A DNA stretch of 50,960 nt from Nocardia tenerifensis NBRC 101015 (GCF_000308715.1 NZ_BAGH01000371.1:1-50960); one strand, 5' to 3'; positions 37,524-46,318 are shown, counted from the stretch's first letter. Numbers and translations are program-made. The notes: generated by a model from the letters alone, not told the origin.

Positions 37524-39098
37524 TCAGGCGCCCGCCGCGAGCCGGCCCTCGGTTGGCTGGGTCTTCTCGTAACGGTACGCATCGAGCGGGAACTTGCGAT
37601 TGCCGCGGCTGGCCTCGAAGAAGCCCGACGGGCGCAGATATGTGCTGTCCCCCTGCGAGTTTCGATAATAGGTCGGCACGTGCCCGTTGAGTTCGTTGAA
37701 GTAGAACCGCACCGCCTCGGCGCGCCGGAGCGTCTCGCGGTGGTACGCCTCGTGCACGTCGCGGCGCACCTCCACGGTGGTCGCGCCGCGGCGCAGGCCC
37801 TCCGCGATGGCGCGCACGGCGTGGTCGGCGGTCATCTCCACGAACGCGTGCCAGCCGCTGCCGGTCCACGAGTACGGTCCGACCAGGGTCCACCGGTTCG
37901 GCAGGCCCGGCAGCGAAACACTCTGGTAGGCCTGCATCCCGTGTTCGGTGTAGAACGTGCCGAGGTCGAAACCGTTGCGCCCCAGCACGGTTCCCGGCCG
38001 ATAGGTCTCCGGATCGGAGAACACCTCGTACCCCGTCGCGAGCACGATCATGTCGAACTCGTGCTCCACCCCGTCACGGGTTCGGATGCCGCGCGGGGTG
38101 ATTCGCTCGATCGGCTCGGTGGTCAGGGTGACGTTGTCGCGGTTGAACGCCCGCAGGTAGCCGTTGGACATGGTCGGGCGCTTGGCGACCACCCCGAAGT
38201 CCGGCGCGAGCCGCGCTCGGGTATCGGGGTCGTCGATGATCAGTTTCAGGTATCGGCGGTAGGCGGCGATGGACCAGCGATCGAACGCGGTGGCGGTCGG
38301 GCGCACCACGCGCATCGGGGCCGCGACGGTGGCCCGCAGCACGAGGTCGGCCGCCACCAGCACGCCGCCGTGCACGGCCGCCTGCACCCCGGGCACGCCG
38401 AGCAGCCGCTTGCCGATCTCGGGCATGGCGAAGTCCGGCTTGGGCAGCGACCACACCGGCGTGCGCTGGAAGACACCGAGCGCGGCGACCTCGGGCGCGA
38501 TGGCCGGAATGATCTGCACGGCACTGGCTCCCGTGCCGATCACGCCGACTCGCCTGCCGGTGTGGTCGTAGTCGTGGTCCCAGTCGGAGGGCCGCTGGAT
38601 CTTGCCCTCGAACGAGCGCCGGCCCGCGATGCCCGGATCCTCCTTGGGCCGGACGAACGCGCCGACCGCGCTGATCAGGAAGCGCGCGGTGATGACGCCG
38701 TCCTGGGTGTGCAGTTTCCAGTAGTGGTTGGCGTCGTCCCACTCCTCGCGCACCACGTTCGTGTGGAAACGCACATGCGGATACAGCCCGAACCGGCGGG
38801 CCACGTTCATGTGGTAGCGCTTGACCTCCGCGCCGTACGGAAACACCCGGCTCCACTCGGCGTTGCGCGCGAAGGAGTACTGATAGGCGATGGCCGGAAT
38901 GTCGACGCCGAGACCGGGATAGGTGTTCTCGTGCCAGCTGCCGCCCACCTCGCCGGCCCGCTCGATGAGGACGAAGTCGTCGACCCCGGCCTGCTTCAGT
39001 TTGACCCCGGCCGCGAGTCCGCCCGGCCCCGCGCCGATTACGGCGACCTGATGGTCGGGCGGGCTGACCTCATCGAACGGCGGGGGCGAAAAGCTCAC
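37524..39098 (-). CDS. Flavin-binding monooxygenase (Baeyer-Villiger-like)
   Basis: A ~524-residue class B flavin monooxygenase. The FAD Rossmann motif is VAVIGAGPGGLAAG (~residues 19-32), the NADPH Rossmann motif VGVIGTGASAVQI (~180). The Baeyer-Villiger fingerprint FxGxxxHxxxW(P/D) is present as FEGKIQRPSDWD: its His is replaced by Arg, which may alter activity. DxxxxATGYE-type motif (VLATGYEVFSD) is intact. It would oxygenate ketones or heteroatoms with NADPH and oxygen. Start: GTG at 39098 begins MSFSPPPFDEVS; an upstream GTG at 39131 in frame would add 11 residues of doubtful origin. It lies 90 bases upstream of the esterase gene on the same strand order. Confidence 0.85.
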   Translation of the reverse strand: MSFSPPPFDEVSPPDHQVAVIGAGPGGLAAGVKLKQAGVDDFVLIERAGEVGGSWHENTYPGLGVDIPAIAYQYSFARNAEWSRVFPYGAEVKRYHMNVARRFGLYPHVRFHTNVVREEWDDANHYWKLHTQDGVITARFLISAVGAFVRPKEDPGIAGRRSFEGKIQRPSDWDHDYDHTGRRVGVIGTGASAVQIIPAIAPEVAALGVFQRTPVWSLPKPDFAMPEIGKRLLGVPGVQAAVHGGVLVAADLVLRATVAAPMRVVRPTATAFDRWSIAAYRRYLKLIIDDPDTRARLAPDFGVVAKRPTMSNGYLRAFNRDNVTLTTEPIERITPRGIRTRDGVEHEFDMIVLATGYEVFSDPETYRPGTVLGRNGFDLGTFYTEHGMQAYQSVSLPGLPNRWTLVGPYSWTGSGWHAFVEMTADHAVRAIAEGLRRGATTVEVRRDVHEAYHRETLRRAEAVRFYFNELNGHVPTYYRNSQGDSTYLRPSGFFEASRGNRKFPLDAYRYEKTQPTEGRLAAGA

Positions 39099-39183
39099 GG
39101 GCGTCGTCTTTCTCGTTGACCACGGTGTCACTGCTCAATACAGCCTACATTGTCTGGGACACCGTGGACGAGACCTGCTGCCG

Positions 39184-39636
39184 CTACGAGCCGCTGCCGG
39201 TGGACGGCCGCGCACGCCGCCGCTCGCACGCCGCATGGTCGGCCTCGGGCCGGTCGGCGCCGTTTCGGGCACAGCCCTGAACCGTGTAGCCGTTGCGGTC
39301 GTAACCGAACCAGTCGTAGCCGTTGCGGTCGTAGCCGGACCTGTCATAGCCGGATCGGTTGTAACCGAAGCGGTTGTAGCCGCCCCGGTCGTAACCGAAG
39401 TGGTCGTAACCGTCCGGCCCGTAGTCGTCGTCGAGCACGCTCGGCCGGTGATGCGGGCCGCCGGTATTGAGCGAGCCGTCGGGGTTCGTGCAGCCTATAT
39501 CGGCTGCACCAACGCACGGCATCGCCGAGGCGGCCGGGATGATCACCGCGGCGGGTGCGAGCGCCAAGGTCGCCGCGATCACCGTCCGCACCACCACCCG
39601 ACGGCCCCGGCCCGTACGCACACTGTTCATCGTCAT
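39184..39636 (-). CDS. Secreted Gly-Tyr pentapeptide-repeat protein, 150 residues
   Basis: Signal peptide (RRVVVRTVIAATLALAP, cleaved near ASA|MP) followed by PCVGAADIGCTNPDGS and then nine tandem five-residue units of the form G-Y-[DN]-x-x (about residues 77-122; for example GYDRSGYDRN), ending GYTVQGCARNG. In the DNA they are 15-bp direct repeats at about 39286-39420. The ATG at 39636 lies 6 bases from AAGAGG; nearby ATGs at 39639 and 39630 are alternatives. Function unknown; repeats of this type are found in other bacterial surface proteins. Two Cys in the mature part flank the repeat region at a distance. Confidence 0.7.
   Translation of the reverse strand: MTMNSVRTGRGRRVVVRTVIAATLALAPAAVIIPAASAMPCVGAADIGCTNPDGSLNTGGPHHRPSVLDDDYGPDGYDHFGYDRGGYNRFGYNRSGYDRSGYDRNGYDWFGYDRNGYTVQGCARNGADRPEADHAACERRRARPSTGSGS
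39286..39420. repeat. 15-bp tandem repeats inside the Gly-Tyr protein gene
   Basis: About nine imperfect direct copies with the plus-strand core GGTCGTAACCG or GGTCGTAGCCG every 15 bases. They encode the pentapeptide units and are likely to change in number by slippage. Confidence 0.75.
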
Positions 39637-39901
39637 CATCGACCTCTTGTTCGCCGGGAACGTGCGTGTCACGTTCGGATTCGAGACATCCCCTCCCCAC
39701 GGAAGATGTTGGGCAGCAGACCTTTTCGGTCCGCGAGTGCCACAAGACGAACCTATCCGAAACGTAAGTGTTTCCGCCTCAGGGGAATCCCCCATTTCAC
39801 CGTCCGCCGATGGACGTACCCTTCCCGGTGAATCGCGCGGCCGGAAAACTCCTCGGCCGCCCCACGGCTCGACTTCACCGCCGCCCCGCCCTCAGCTATT
39901 G

Positions 39902-39915
39902 CGACCGATCGGTCG
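39902..39915. promoter_or_regulatory. Perfect 14-bp palindrome before TetR gene
   Basis: CGACCGATCGGTCG is fully self-complementary, 23 bases before the regulator ATG. It is overlapped on the left by TATTGCGA (39897-39904), repeated at 39920-39927. A likely autoregulatory operator. Confidence 0.55.
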
Positions 39916-39938
39916 GACTTATTGCGAAGGATGCGCAC

Positions 39939-40583
39939 ATGACCAACAGGCCCCCTGCCGATGGGCGCCGAGCACGTGGCGACCGGTCCAGAACGGCTGT
40001 ACTGGACGCGGTCGTCTCCATGGCCTCCATAGCGGGGCTCGGCGCGTTGAGCATGGGGCAGGTCGCCGCCGAGGCCGGGGTGAGCAAGTCGGGCCTGTTC
40101 TCGCTCTGGCGCGACAAGCAAGAGTTGCAGCTGGCCGCCATCGAACGCGCGGGCGCGCAGTGGGCGGAGCTCGTCGTGGCGCCCGCCCTGGAGGCGCCGC
40201 CCGGCGTGCGCAGACTCTGGGCGCTGCACGAATCGCGGTTGGCGTTCTACCAGCAGCTCGTGCTGCCCGGCGGCTGCTTCTTCGTGGCCGTTCAGCACGA
40301 GTTCGACGACCAGCCCGGTCCGGTCCGCGATCGCCTCGTCGCCTTCGCCCGCGAGTGGGACGCGTTCGTGCGCTCCCTCGTGCACACCGCCCTCGACACG
40401 GGGCAGCTGCGACCGGACACCGACCCCGGCGTGCTGGCCTTCGAACTCGACGCGCTGGGCTACGCCGCGGTCACCCGCGCCCGGCTCCTCGATCGCGACG
40501 CCGCCTTCGCCCACGCGCGCGCCGCCGTGCTGGGGCGGCTGCGGGCGTACTGCACCGATCCGTCGGTGCTGCCCGAGTCCTGA
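39939..40583 (+). CDS. TetR/AcrR-family transcriptional regulator
   Basis: A 214-residue repressor. HTH region residues ~12-55: RSRTAVLDAVVSMASIAGLG, then GQVAAEAGVSKSGLFSLWRDKQELQ with the SKSGLF recognition helix. The C-terminal part (LGGCFFVAVQHEFDDQPGP-like) matches the TetR_C_6/YxaF-like subgroup. The ATG at 39939 has GAAGGA at 8 bases; the frame is open far upstream without homology. A perfect palindrome precedes it. The divergent neighbour on the left is the Gly-Tyr repeat protein, a possible target. Confidence 0.87.
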   Translation: MTNRPPADGRRARGDRSRTAVLDAVVSMASIAGLGALSMGQVAAEAGVSKSGLFSLWRDKQELQLAAIERAGAQWAELVVAPALEAPPGVRRLWALHESRLAFYQQLVLPGGCFFVAVQHEFDDQPGPVRDRLVAFAREWDAFVRSLVHTALDTGQLRPDTDPGVLAFELDALGYAAVTRARLLDRDAAFAHARAAVLGRLRAYCTDPSVLPES

Positions 40584-40697
40584 AGGCGCGGCGTTCGAGC
40601 GGACACTCGAGTAGCCGCCTGATCGATGCGAGTCGCCCGGGGCGTATGTTCGATAAGTAATTTCCCTGCCGTGACAGGCAGAAGGGGTGGTGCGACG

Positions 40698-41057
40698 GTG
40701 CAGGCCGAGCCAGCGGGACCCGCCGAGCGGCGTCCCGCGATATCGCCGGATCCGACCAGGCTGCGGACATTTTCGACGAACACGCCGCCTGGTCTACGCT
40801 GCGTGGGTCAGGTCGACTTCGCGACCCATGACGCGTGGGAGACCGCGCTGGCGCAGCTACCCGCGGCCCCGGACGTCCATCTGGAGCTGTCGGAGCTGAC
40901 TTTCATCGATACACACGGCACCCTGATACTGGTGGAAGCCACGAATCAGACGGCGAAGGGACGCAGGGTCGTGCTGCACAATCCACCCCTGACGCTGGTC
41001 CGCATCCTGGAGCTGTTCTGGCCGTCGCTCCCGAGCATCGAGGTAGACCCCGCATGA
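40698..41057 (+). CDS. STAS-domain anti-sigma factor antagonist
   Basis: A 119-residue STAS protein: RCVGQVDFATHDAWETALAQ, LELSELTFIDTHGTLILVEA. The site usually holding the phosphorylated Ser (DSSG) reads DTHG, so Thr would take the phosphate. In partner switching, the antagonist frees a sigma factor when unphosphorylated by capturing its anti-sigma kinase. The GTG at 40698 lies behind AGAAGGGG. Its stop overlaps the ATG of a HATPase gene (ATGA), the likely kinase partner. No sigma factor gene is in the window. Confidence 0.85.
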   Translation: MQAEPAGPAERRPAISPDPTRLRTFSTNTPPGLRCVGQVDFATHDAWETALAQLPAAPDVHLELSELTFIDTHGTLILVEATNQTAKGRRVVLHNPPLTLVRILELFWPSLPSIEVDPA

Positions 41058-41999
41058 CCACCACCACCGCCGGGCCGTCCGCCGACCCCTTCGTGCACCC
41101 CGCACTGTTCTACAGCGACACCGAGGAGTACCTCGCGGGCACCGTCGGGTTCATCCGGGAAGGTCTGGCCAACGACGAGCCGGTCGCGGTGTCCGTCCCC
41201 GGACCGAACCTGGAGCTGATCCGCGCCGAACTCGGCGCCGACGCCGACGCGGTCCGGCTGATGGACATGACCGTCGAGGGGCGCAATCCCGGCCGCATCA
41301 TCCCCGGCGTCCTGCGCGCCTTCGCCGACGCCCACCCGACCGGCCGGGTGCGGATCATCGGCGAACCCATCTGGGCCGGTCGTTCGGCGACGGAGTATCC
41401 CGCCTGCGTACAGCACGAGGCGCTGATCAACGCCGCGTTCGCCGGGCGCGAGGTCACCATCCTGTGCCCCTACGACACCGAGCGCCTCGACCCCACCGTG
41501 CTGGTCGACGCGCACGCGACCCATCCGACCCTGATCGACCGCGGCGGCGAACGGCCAAGCGCCGCATACGATCCCGACCGCATCGTGGCCTCGTACAACA
41601 AGCCGCTCCCCCCGCCGCCCGCGATCGCGCAGGTCATCGCCTTCGACGCCACGTCGCTCACCGAGGTGCGGCACCGGGCGGGCGAGTACGCCGCGCGGGC
41701 GGGCATGTCCGAGGAGCGCGTCATCGACCTCGAGCTGGTCATCGCCGAGACCATCACCAACTCGGTGGTGCACGGCGGCGGCACCGGCACGCTCGCGCTG
41801 TGGATCGAGGGCAGGCAGCTGCGCGCCCAGGTCCGCGACGGCGGGCACATCACCAATCCCCTCGCCGGCCGTCTCCCCCCACCAGCCGTTCCAATTCGGC
41901 GGCCGCGGCCTGCTCCTGGTCAATCACCTCACCGACCTGGTGCGCATCCACACCGGCGTGCACGGCACCACCATCCAGATGGACATGCGCCTCAACTGA
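41054..41999 (+). pseudogene. MEDS-HATPase anti-sigma kinase, frameshifted
   Basis: The N-terminal ~170 residues are a MEDS sensory domain (FYSDTEEYLAGTVGFIREGL), then a HATPase with its N-box (LELVIAETITNSVVHGGGTG). The frame breaks in a run of six C at 41875-41880: with one C fewer it reads on as HQPFQFGGRGLLLVNHLTDL, containing the ATP-lid/G2 glycines, to a TGA at 41997-41999. In the present frame the G2 box is lost and translation runs on to 42211 across the neighbouring gene. Either a real mutation, a slippage switch or a sequencing error. Together with the STAS gene it forms a partner-switch pair. Start ATG 41054 overlaps the STAS stop. Confidence 0.8.
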
Positions 42000-42031
42000 T
42001 CGCGGCGCCAAAGCTTTTCGCCGCGAGCGCG

Positions 42032-42750
42032 TCACCTGCCGGTGAACTTCGCCTTCCGTCGTTCGACGAACGACTGGATCCCCTCCGCACCGTCGGCCGT
42101 CCCGAAAAGGGTGGTGACGTCGCCGACCAGTCGTTCGGCGGCGGCCGCGTTGCCCTCGTCGCGGGCGCGGTGTGCCGAGGCGAGGATGGTGCGCACCCCC
42201 AACGGCGCTGAGTACTCGGCGATCTCGGTGGCCAGTGCGCGCGCCGCGGCGAGGGCCGTCGCGGCGTCCGGCGTGACCTGCTGAACCAGCCCGATCCGGT
42301 GCGCCTCGACGGCATCGAACTCCGCGCCGGTGAGTACCCAGCGCATGGCATTGCCCCAGCCCGCCTCTCGCCAGAACCGCAGGGGCGCACCGCCGAACGG
42401 GTAGATGCCCCGCCGGACCTCCAGCTGACTGAACCGTGTGCCTTCCGCGGCGATCCGGACGTCGGCGGCCAGCAGCAACTCGATGCCGAGCGTCATGCAC
42501 CAGCCCTGCGCCGCGGCGATCACCGGCTTGGTCCAGCGGTAGTCCAGCCGCCACGGGTCGAGGCCGTCCTCCGGGTAGGTGATCGCGCCGGCGGACAGGG
42601 CGGGAGCGACGTCGACCAAGTCGAGTCCGGCGGTGAAATGCTCGCCGTGGCCGAACAGCACCCCGGCGCGCAGCTCGTCGTCGTGCTCCAGAAGGGCGTA
42701 CGCGCGCGAGAGATCGGCGAGCATCTCGAGGGTGAAGGCGTTGCGCTTCT
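42032..42750 (-). pseudogene. Enoyl-CoA hydratase/isomerase, 5'-truncated
   Basis: Crotonase sequence begins abruptly at EKRNAFTLEML, missing the first ~20-25 residues (first strand and the usual RPEKRNA lead). The rest is intact: GVLFGHGEHFTAGLDL, KPVIAAAQGWCMTLGIELL (oxyanion hole), GTRFSQLEVRRGIYPFGGAP and the C-terminal QSFVERRKAKFTGR. Right at the break stands the stop codon of the upstream esterase gene (42754-42756), so the hydratase start was lost by fusion with the esterase 3' end. The next in-frame ATG is at 42724, inside the fold. It is probably non-functional, or made as a short form. Confidence 0.8.
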
Positions 42751-42753
42751 CCG

Positions 42754-44340
42754 TCAGCGGGTTTGCTCTTGCCAGAAGTGGCAGCGGTGTTCGGTGGCGA
42801 GGTCGACCGGGCCGATCTTCTCGGGGGCGAGGGATTGCACGTATGGCACCTGGTCGCTGGTGCGGAACGGTTGCCAGGGGGGCAGGTCGGTGGTGTTCGG
42901 GTCGCCGGTGGCGGCGAAGCGGGTCCAGTACGCGATCATGCGGTCGGACAGTTGGAGTTGTGCCGGGTCGAGTGCCGTGGCGGAGCCGACGCCGCTGACG
43001 TCGAACAGGTAGCTCAGGTCCGAGCCGTGAGACGCGCCGGGCGGGACCTCCGGCGGGAACGCGGCGATCGGCGGGGCCGCGCGATCGGCGAACTCGAAGC
43101 CGTAAACCGTTGTGCGTTCGGCTAGTTCGGCGTTTGCGCGGAGTGTCGGGCACAACCAGGTGCGATCGGTCAGCACGGCGGACAGCGCGGCGGCCGGTGA
43201 GGCATAGTCGTCGACCGGGTACTGTGCCTCGACCCGCGCGGCCCGATCGTCGAACATCGCGACGAGCAGCGCCCCATAACGGTCGCGATCGATCGGCTGC
43301 TCCATCTGAGCGGCCGCCGCCCAACTGCTGTGTTCGTCGCGGGTGTTGCCCTGCATGATCGGTACCCGAGCGAACTCTCCGGTCCGCAGCGCCGCGCTCG
43401 GCTCCGTCGGCACCGTGGCTGTGCCGTAGGAGACCCTGGTGAAGTCGGTGAACGCGTCCATCAACGCCTCCGTCGGCACGGCGCGCAGGCAGTCGAGGGC
43501 CGCGCGCCCGTCCGCGCATCCGTGCTCGGTCCCGACGGTCACGCCGGTCGTCTGCGCCTCGGCGGCGGGCAGCCACGGCGCGACCTCCGGCATGCCGGGG
43601 ATGAGCGAGTTCTTCGGCCAGCTCATGGTGCACGAACCGCTGGCGATGATCGCCTTGTCGAACAGGCCCGCGCTGCCCGGCGCGACCAGGTGGGTGCAGG
43701 TGCTCATCGCGCCCGCGGACTCGCCGGCCACCGTGACGTTGCGCGGGTCGCCGCCGAAGCGAGCGATATTCGACCTGACCCAGCGCAGCGCGGCCTGCTG
43801 GTCCTGGATCGCGAAATCCCCTCCCTGCGTACCGAGTTCGGGGTGATGAAACAGTCCGAAGAGGCCGAGGCGATAGTTCACCGTCACCACGACGACGTCA
43901 CCGCCGCCGACCAACCGTCGCGCGTCGTACTCGGCGCCCTGCCCCTCGAAGAAGCCGCCGCCGTGCAGCCACACCAGGACCGGTCGCGGGAGGTCGCGCG
44001 CGGCGCGCGGCGTGGTGACGTTGAGATACAGGCAGTCCTCGCTCATTTCGACGGGCGCGGCGTCGGACTGTGGCTGCATGCACGCCGGACCAGGCTTCTC
44101 GGCGGCACGGACTCCTGTCCACGGTGACACCGGTTGCGGTGGCGCCCAACGGTGTTCACCGATCGGCGGCGCGGCGAACGGGATACCGGCGAAGCTGCGA
44201 TAGTCGCCGGAGATCACCCCGCGCACCGAACCGCTGTCGATCGCGACCACGGTGTCGTCGGCCGCGGCCTCGTCGGTGGCGCATCCGGTGTAGGCGACGG
44301 TCAGCGCGACCGCGGCGAGCGCGAGACAGACCCTCTTCAT
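42754..44340 (-). CDS. Carboxylesterase/lipase (type B), probable lipoprotein
   Basis: A 528-residue type-B carboxylesterase, paralogue of the one at 35829-37433. The oxyanion hole is WLHGGGF, the nucleophile GESAGA, and EDCLYLNVTTP is conserved. The signal peptide (RVCLALAAVALTVAY) ends in a weak lipobox YTGC (Cys20). NTRDEHSSW supplies the acidic member and the end of the protein matches the paralogue (LATEHRCHFW against ARDHHCDLW). ATG at 44340 lies 10 bases from AGAGGG; a GTG two codons earlier is an alternative. Its stop abuts the truncated enoyl-CoA hydratase. Confidence 0.88.
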   Translation of the reverse strand: MKRVCLALAAVALTVAYTGCATDEAAADDTVVAIDSGSVRGVISGDYRSFAGIPFAAPPIGEHRWAPPQPVSPWTGVRAAEKPGPACMQPQSDAAPVEMSEDCLYLNVTTPRAARDLPRPVLVWLHGGGFFEGQGAEYDARRLVGGGDVVVVTVNYRLGLFGLFHHPELGTQGGDFAIQDQQAALRWVRSNIARFGGDPRNVTVAGESAGAMSTCTHLVAPGSAGLFDKAIIASGSCTMSWPKNSLIPGMPEVAPWLPAAEAQTTGVTVGTEHGCADGRAALDCLRAVPTEALMDAFTDFTRVSYGTATVPTEPSAALRTGEFARVPIMQGNTRDEHSSWAAAAQMEQPIDRDRYGALLVAMFDDRAARVEAQYPVDDYASPAAALSAVLTDRTWLCPTLRANAELAERTTVYGFEFADRAAPPIAAFPPEVPPGASHGSDLSYLFDVSGVGSATALDPAQLQLSDRMIAYWTRFAATGDPNTTDLPPWQPFRTSDQVPYVQSLAPEKIGPVDLATEHRCHFWQEQTR

Positions 44341-44758
44341 CGACACAGAACCCTCTTCCCGAATCACGTCGTCGTACATCACGATCGGTGCGCGAAATGG
44401 CTTGCGCTGCAATAGTTTTCGCCGTCAGCGCCCAGCACACCACTCGGTCCGGTATCGAGTATGCGCAGTGCCCACACCGCGTGACATCGCCCTGAGGTCG
44501 TGCGTCTTGCATACTTTGGTCGAGCCGCCAGGGCACGCTCAGCCGACCCGGATCTCCCCCGGCAGGCGCTGAAAGGGCGGCGCTCGGCCTGGGGCGCCGA
44601 TTCCGAGAGCGCGCGTGGCGGAGGGCGACCCCGCGCCGGCTAACGATTCGGCGTGGCGTACGGCCGACACGGTGGCGAACGGGCCCGACTCGGGACACAC
44701 TTGACGGCGTGAATCGCATGCCACTCGGCCGGAACGCCGACGACCGGGCGGGCCGACG
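44341..44758. other. Intergenic stretch, no gene
   Basis: About 420 bases between divergent esterase and TerD-AIM24 genes. I see no coding frame with homology, no clear palindrome and no RNA gene. It should hold both promoters. Confidence 0.4.
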
Positions 44759-46318
44759 GTGACCGCCCTCGCCCGCGGCGAGAATCGGCCAGCGCCCGCC
44801 GACCGGATGACGGTGACCGTCACCTGCGGGGCCGGGGTCGATGTGTCCGCGCTGCTGCTCGGCGCGGACGGCCGTGTCCGCTCCGACGCCGACTTCGTGT
44901 TCTTCAACCAGCCGGTCGGCCCCGGCGTCACCTACCGGCACGGCAACGGCCGCGGCGACATGGTCGACGTGCAGACCAGCGCGCTACCACCGGACGTCGA
45001 CAAGGTCGTGGTCACCGCCAGCCTCGACGGCAGCGGGCCCGCGACCTTCGCGGCCGCGGGCACGCTGCTCGCGACGATCGGATCCGACTCGGGCGCACTG
45101 ACTTTCCCGATGGCCGGGCTCACCACGGAGACGGCCGTGGTGTGTGTCGAGATCTACCGCCGCGGCGGCGCCTGGAAGGTGCGCGCGGTGGGCCAGGGCT
45201 ACGACAACGGGCTGGCCGGTATCGCGACGGCGTTCGGCGTGAACATCGACGACGAACCCGAGGCGCCCGCGCCCCCGGCGGCGAATCAGCCTGCCGCCGC
45301 GCCGGTTTCGACGCCGAACTACCCGCCGCCGCAACCCCCCGCACCCGGCTACGTGCAGCAGCCCTCCGCACCCGGCTACCCACAGCCCCCGAGCCCCGGC
45401 TACCAGCAGCCGCCATCCGGGCCCGGCTACGGGCAGCAACCTCCCGGCCAGGGCTACCCGCAACAGCCTTCAGCCCCCGGCTACCCGCAGCAACCCCCGG
45501 CCCCCGCCTACCCGCAGCCGTACCCCCCGGCCCCGGCCTACTCAGCGCCCGCGCCATCACCTCAGCAAGGAGCACTGCCGATGCAGAGCGATCTGTTCAA
45601 CCCGAGCCACGCCGAGGTCAACGGCGTCGGCATCCAGAAGCAGGGCGGCAAGATGATCAAGGTCGCCGTGAACGGCGAGGTCATGGCGCGGGCCGGCTCG
45701 ATGGTCGCCTACCAGGGCGACATGCAGTTCAAGGCGCTCGGCGCCGGCGGCATCGGCCGCGCGATCACCCAGCGGCTCACCGGCGAGGGCGTGCCGCTGA
45801 TGAACGTGTCGGGCCGCGGCGATCTGTTCCTCGCCGACAGCGCCGCCGACGTGCACATCATCGATCTCGACGGCAGCGACGGACTCACCATCAACGGCTC
45901 CAACGTGCTCGCCTTCGACACCACCCTGTCCTATCGGATCCAACGGGTCCAGGGCGCCGCGGGCGTCGCCAGCAACGCAGGCCTGTTCAACTGCGTCTTC
46001 ACCGGCCGCGGCCGGATCGCCATCACCACGCACGGCTCGCCGGTGGTCCTCCAGGTCGATCAGCCGACCTACGCCGATCCGCAGGCCGCGGTGGCCTGGT
46101 CGTCCAGCCTGCAGACCGGGATCAAGCGCAACGACTCGTTCGGCTTGGGCCGGCTCATCGGCCGCAGCACCGGTGAGGGCCTTACGCTCTCGTTCTCCGG
46201 GCGCGGCTTCGTCATCGTGCAGCCGTCGGAGTTGCCGCCCGGCGGGCTGATCGGCGGCACCGGCGGCGGGCAGCAGGCCGGCCAGAGCGGCGGCGCGCTC
46301 GGCGGATTGTTCGGCTGA
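44759..46318 (+). CDS. TerD-AIM24 fusion protein with proline-rich linker
   Basis: A 519-residue protein in three parts. Residues 1-165 are TerD (ALLLGADGRVRSDADFVFFN, IGSDSGALTF... VEIYRRGGAWKVRAVGQGY) with its calcium loop. Residues ~175-265 are a Pro/Gly/Tyr/Gln-rich linker made of repeats around PGYPQQP. Residues ~275-500 are an AIM24-like domain (GGKMIKVAVNGEVMARAGSM, GEGVPLMNVSGRGDLFLAD). The start is a GTG at 44759. TerD-AIM24 fusions occur in Streptomyces and Nocardia; a role in stress response or surface/vesicle work is proposed but unproven. No ter operon surrounds it. Confidence 0.88.
   Translation: MTALARGENRPAPADRMTVTVTCGAGVDVSALLLGADGRVRSDADFVFFNQPVGPGVTYRHGNGRGDMVDVQTSALPPDVDKVVVTASLDGSGPATFAAAGTLLATIGSDSGALTFPMAGLTTETAVVCVEIYRRGGAWKVRAVGQGYDNGLAGIATAFGVNIDDEPEAPAPPAANQPAAAPVSTPNYPPPQPPAPGYVQQPSAPGYPQPPSPGYQQPPSGPGYGQQPPGQGYPQQPSAPGYPQQPPAPAYPQPYPPAPAYSAPAPSPQQGALPMQSDLFNPSHAEVNGVGIQKQGGKMIKVAVNGEVMARAGSMVAYQGDMQFKALGAGGIGRAITQRLTGEGVPLMNVSGRGDLFLADSAADVHIIDLDGSDGLTINGSNVLAFDTTLSYRIQRVQGAAGVASNAGLFNCVFTGRGRIAITTHGSPVVLQVDQPTYADPQAAVAWSSSLQTGIKRNDSFGLGRLIGRSTGEGLTLSFSGRGFVIVQPSELPPGGLIGGTGGGQQAGQSGGALGGLFG

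Noticed and set aside
40584..40697. Stress-sigma promoter (GTTT ... GGGTAT) before the STAS gene
   Set aside because: GGGGCGTAT resembles the -10 but no matching -35 stands at the right distance.
44156..44941. Minus-strand frame over the esterase-TerD gap
   Set aside because: Arg/Pro-rich shadow that overlaps two real genes on both ends.
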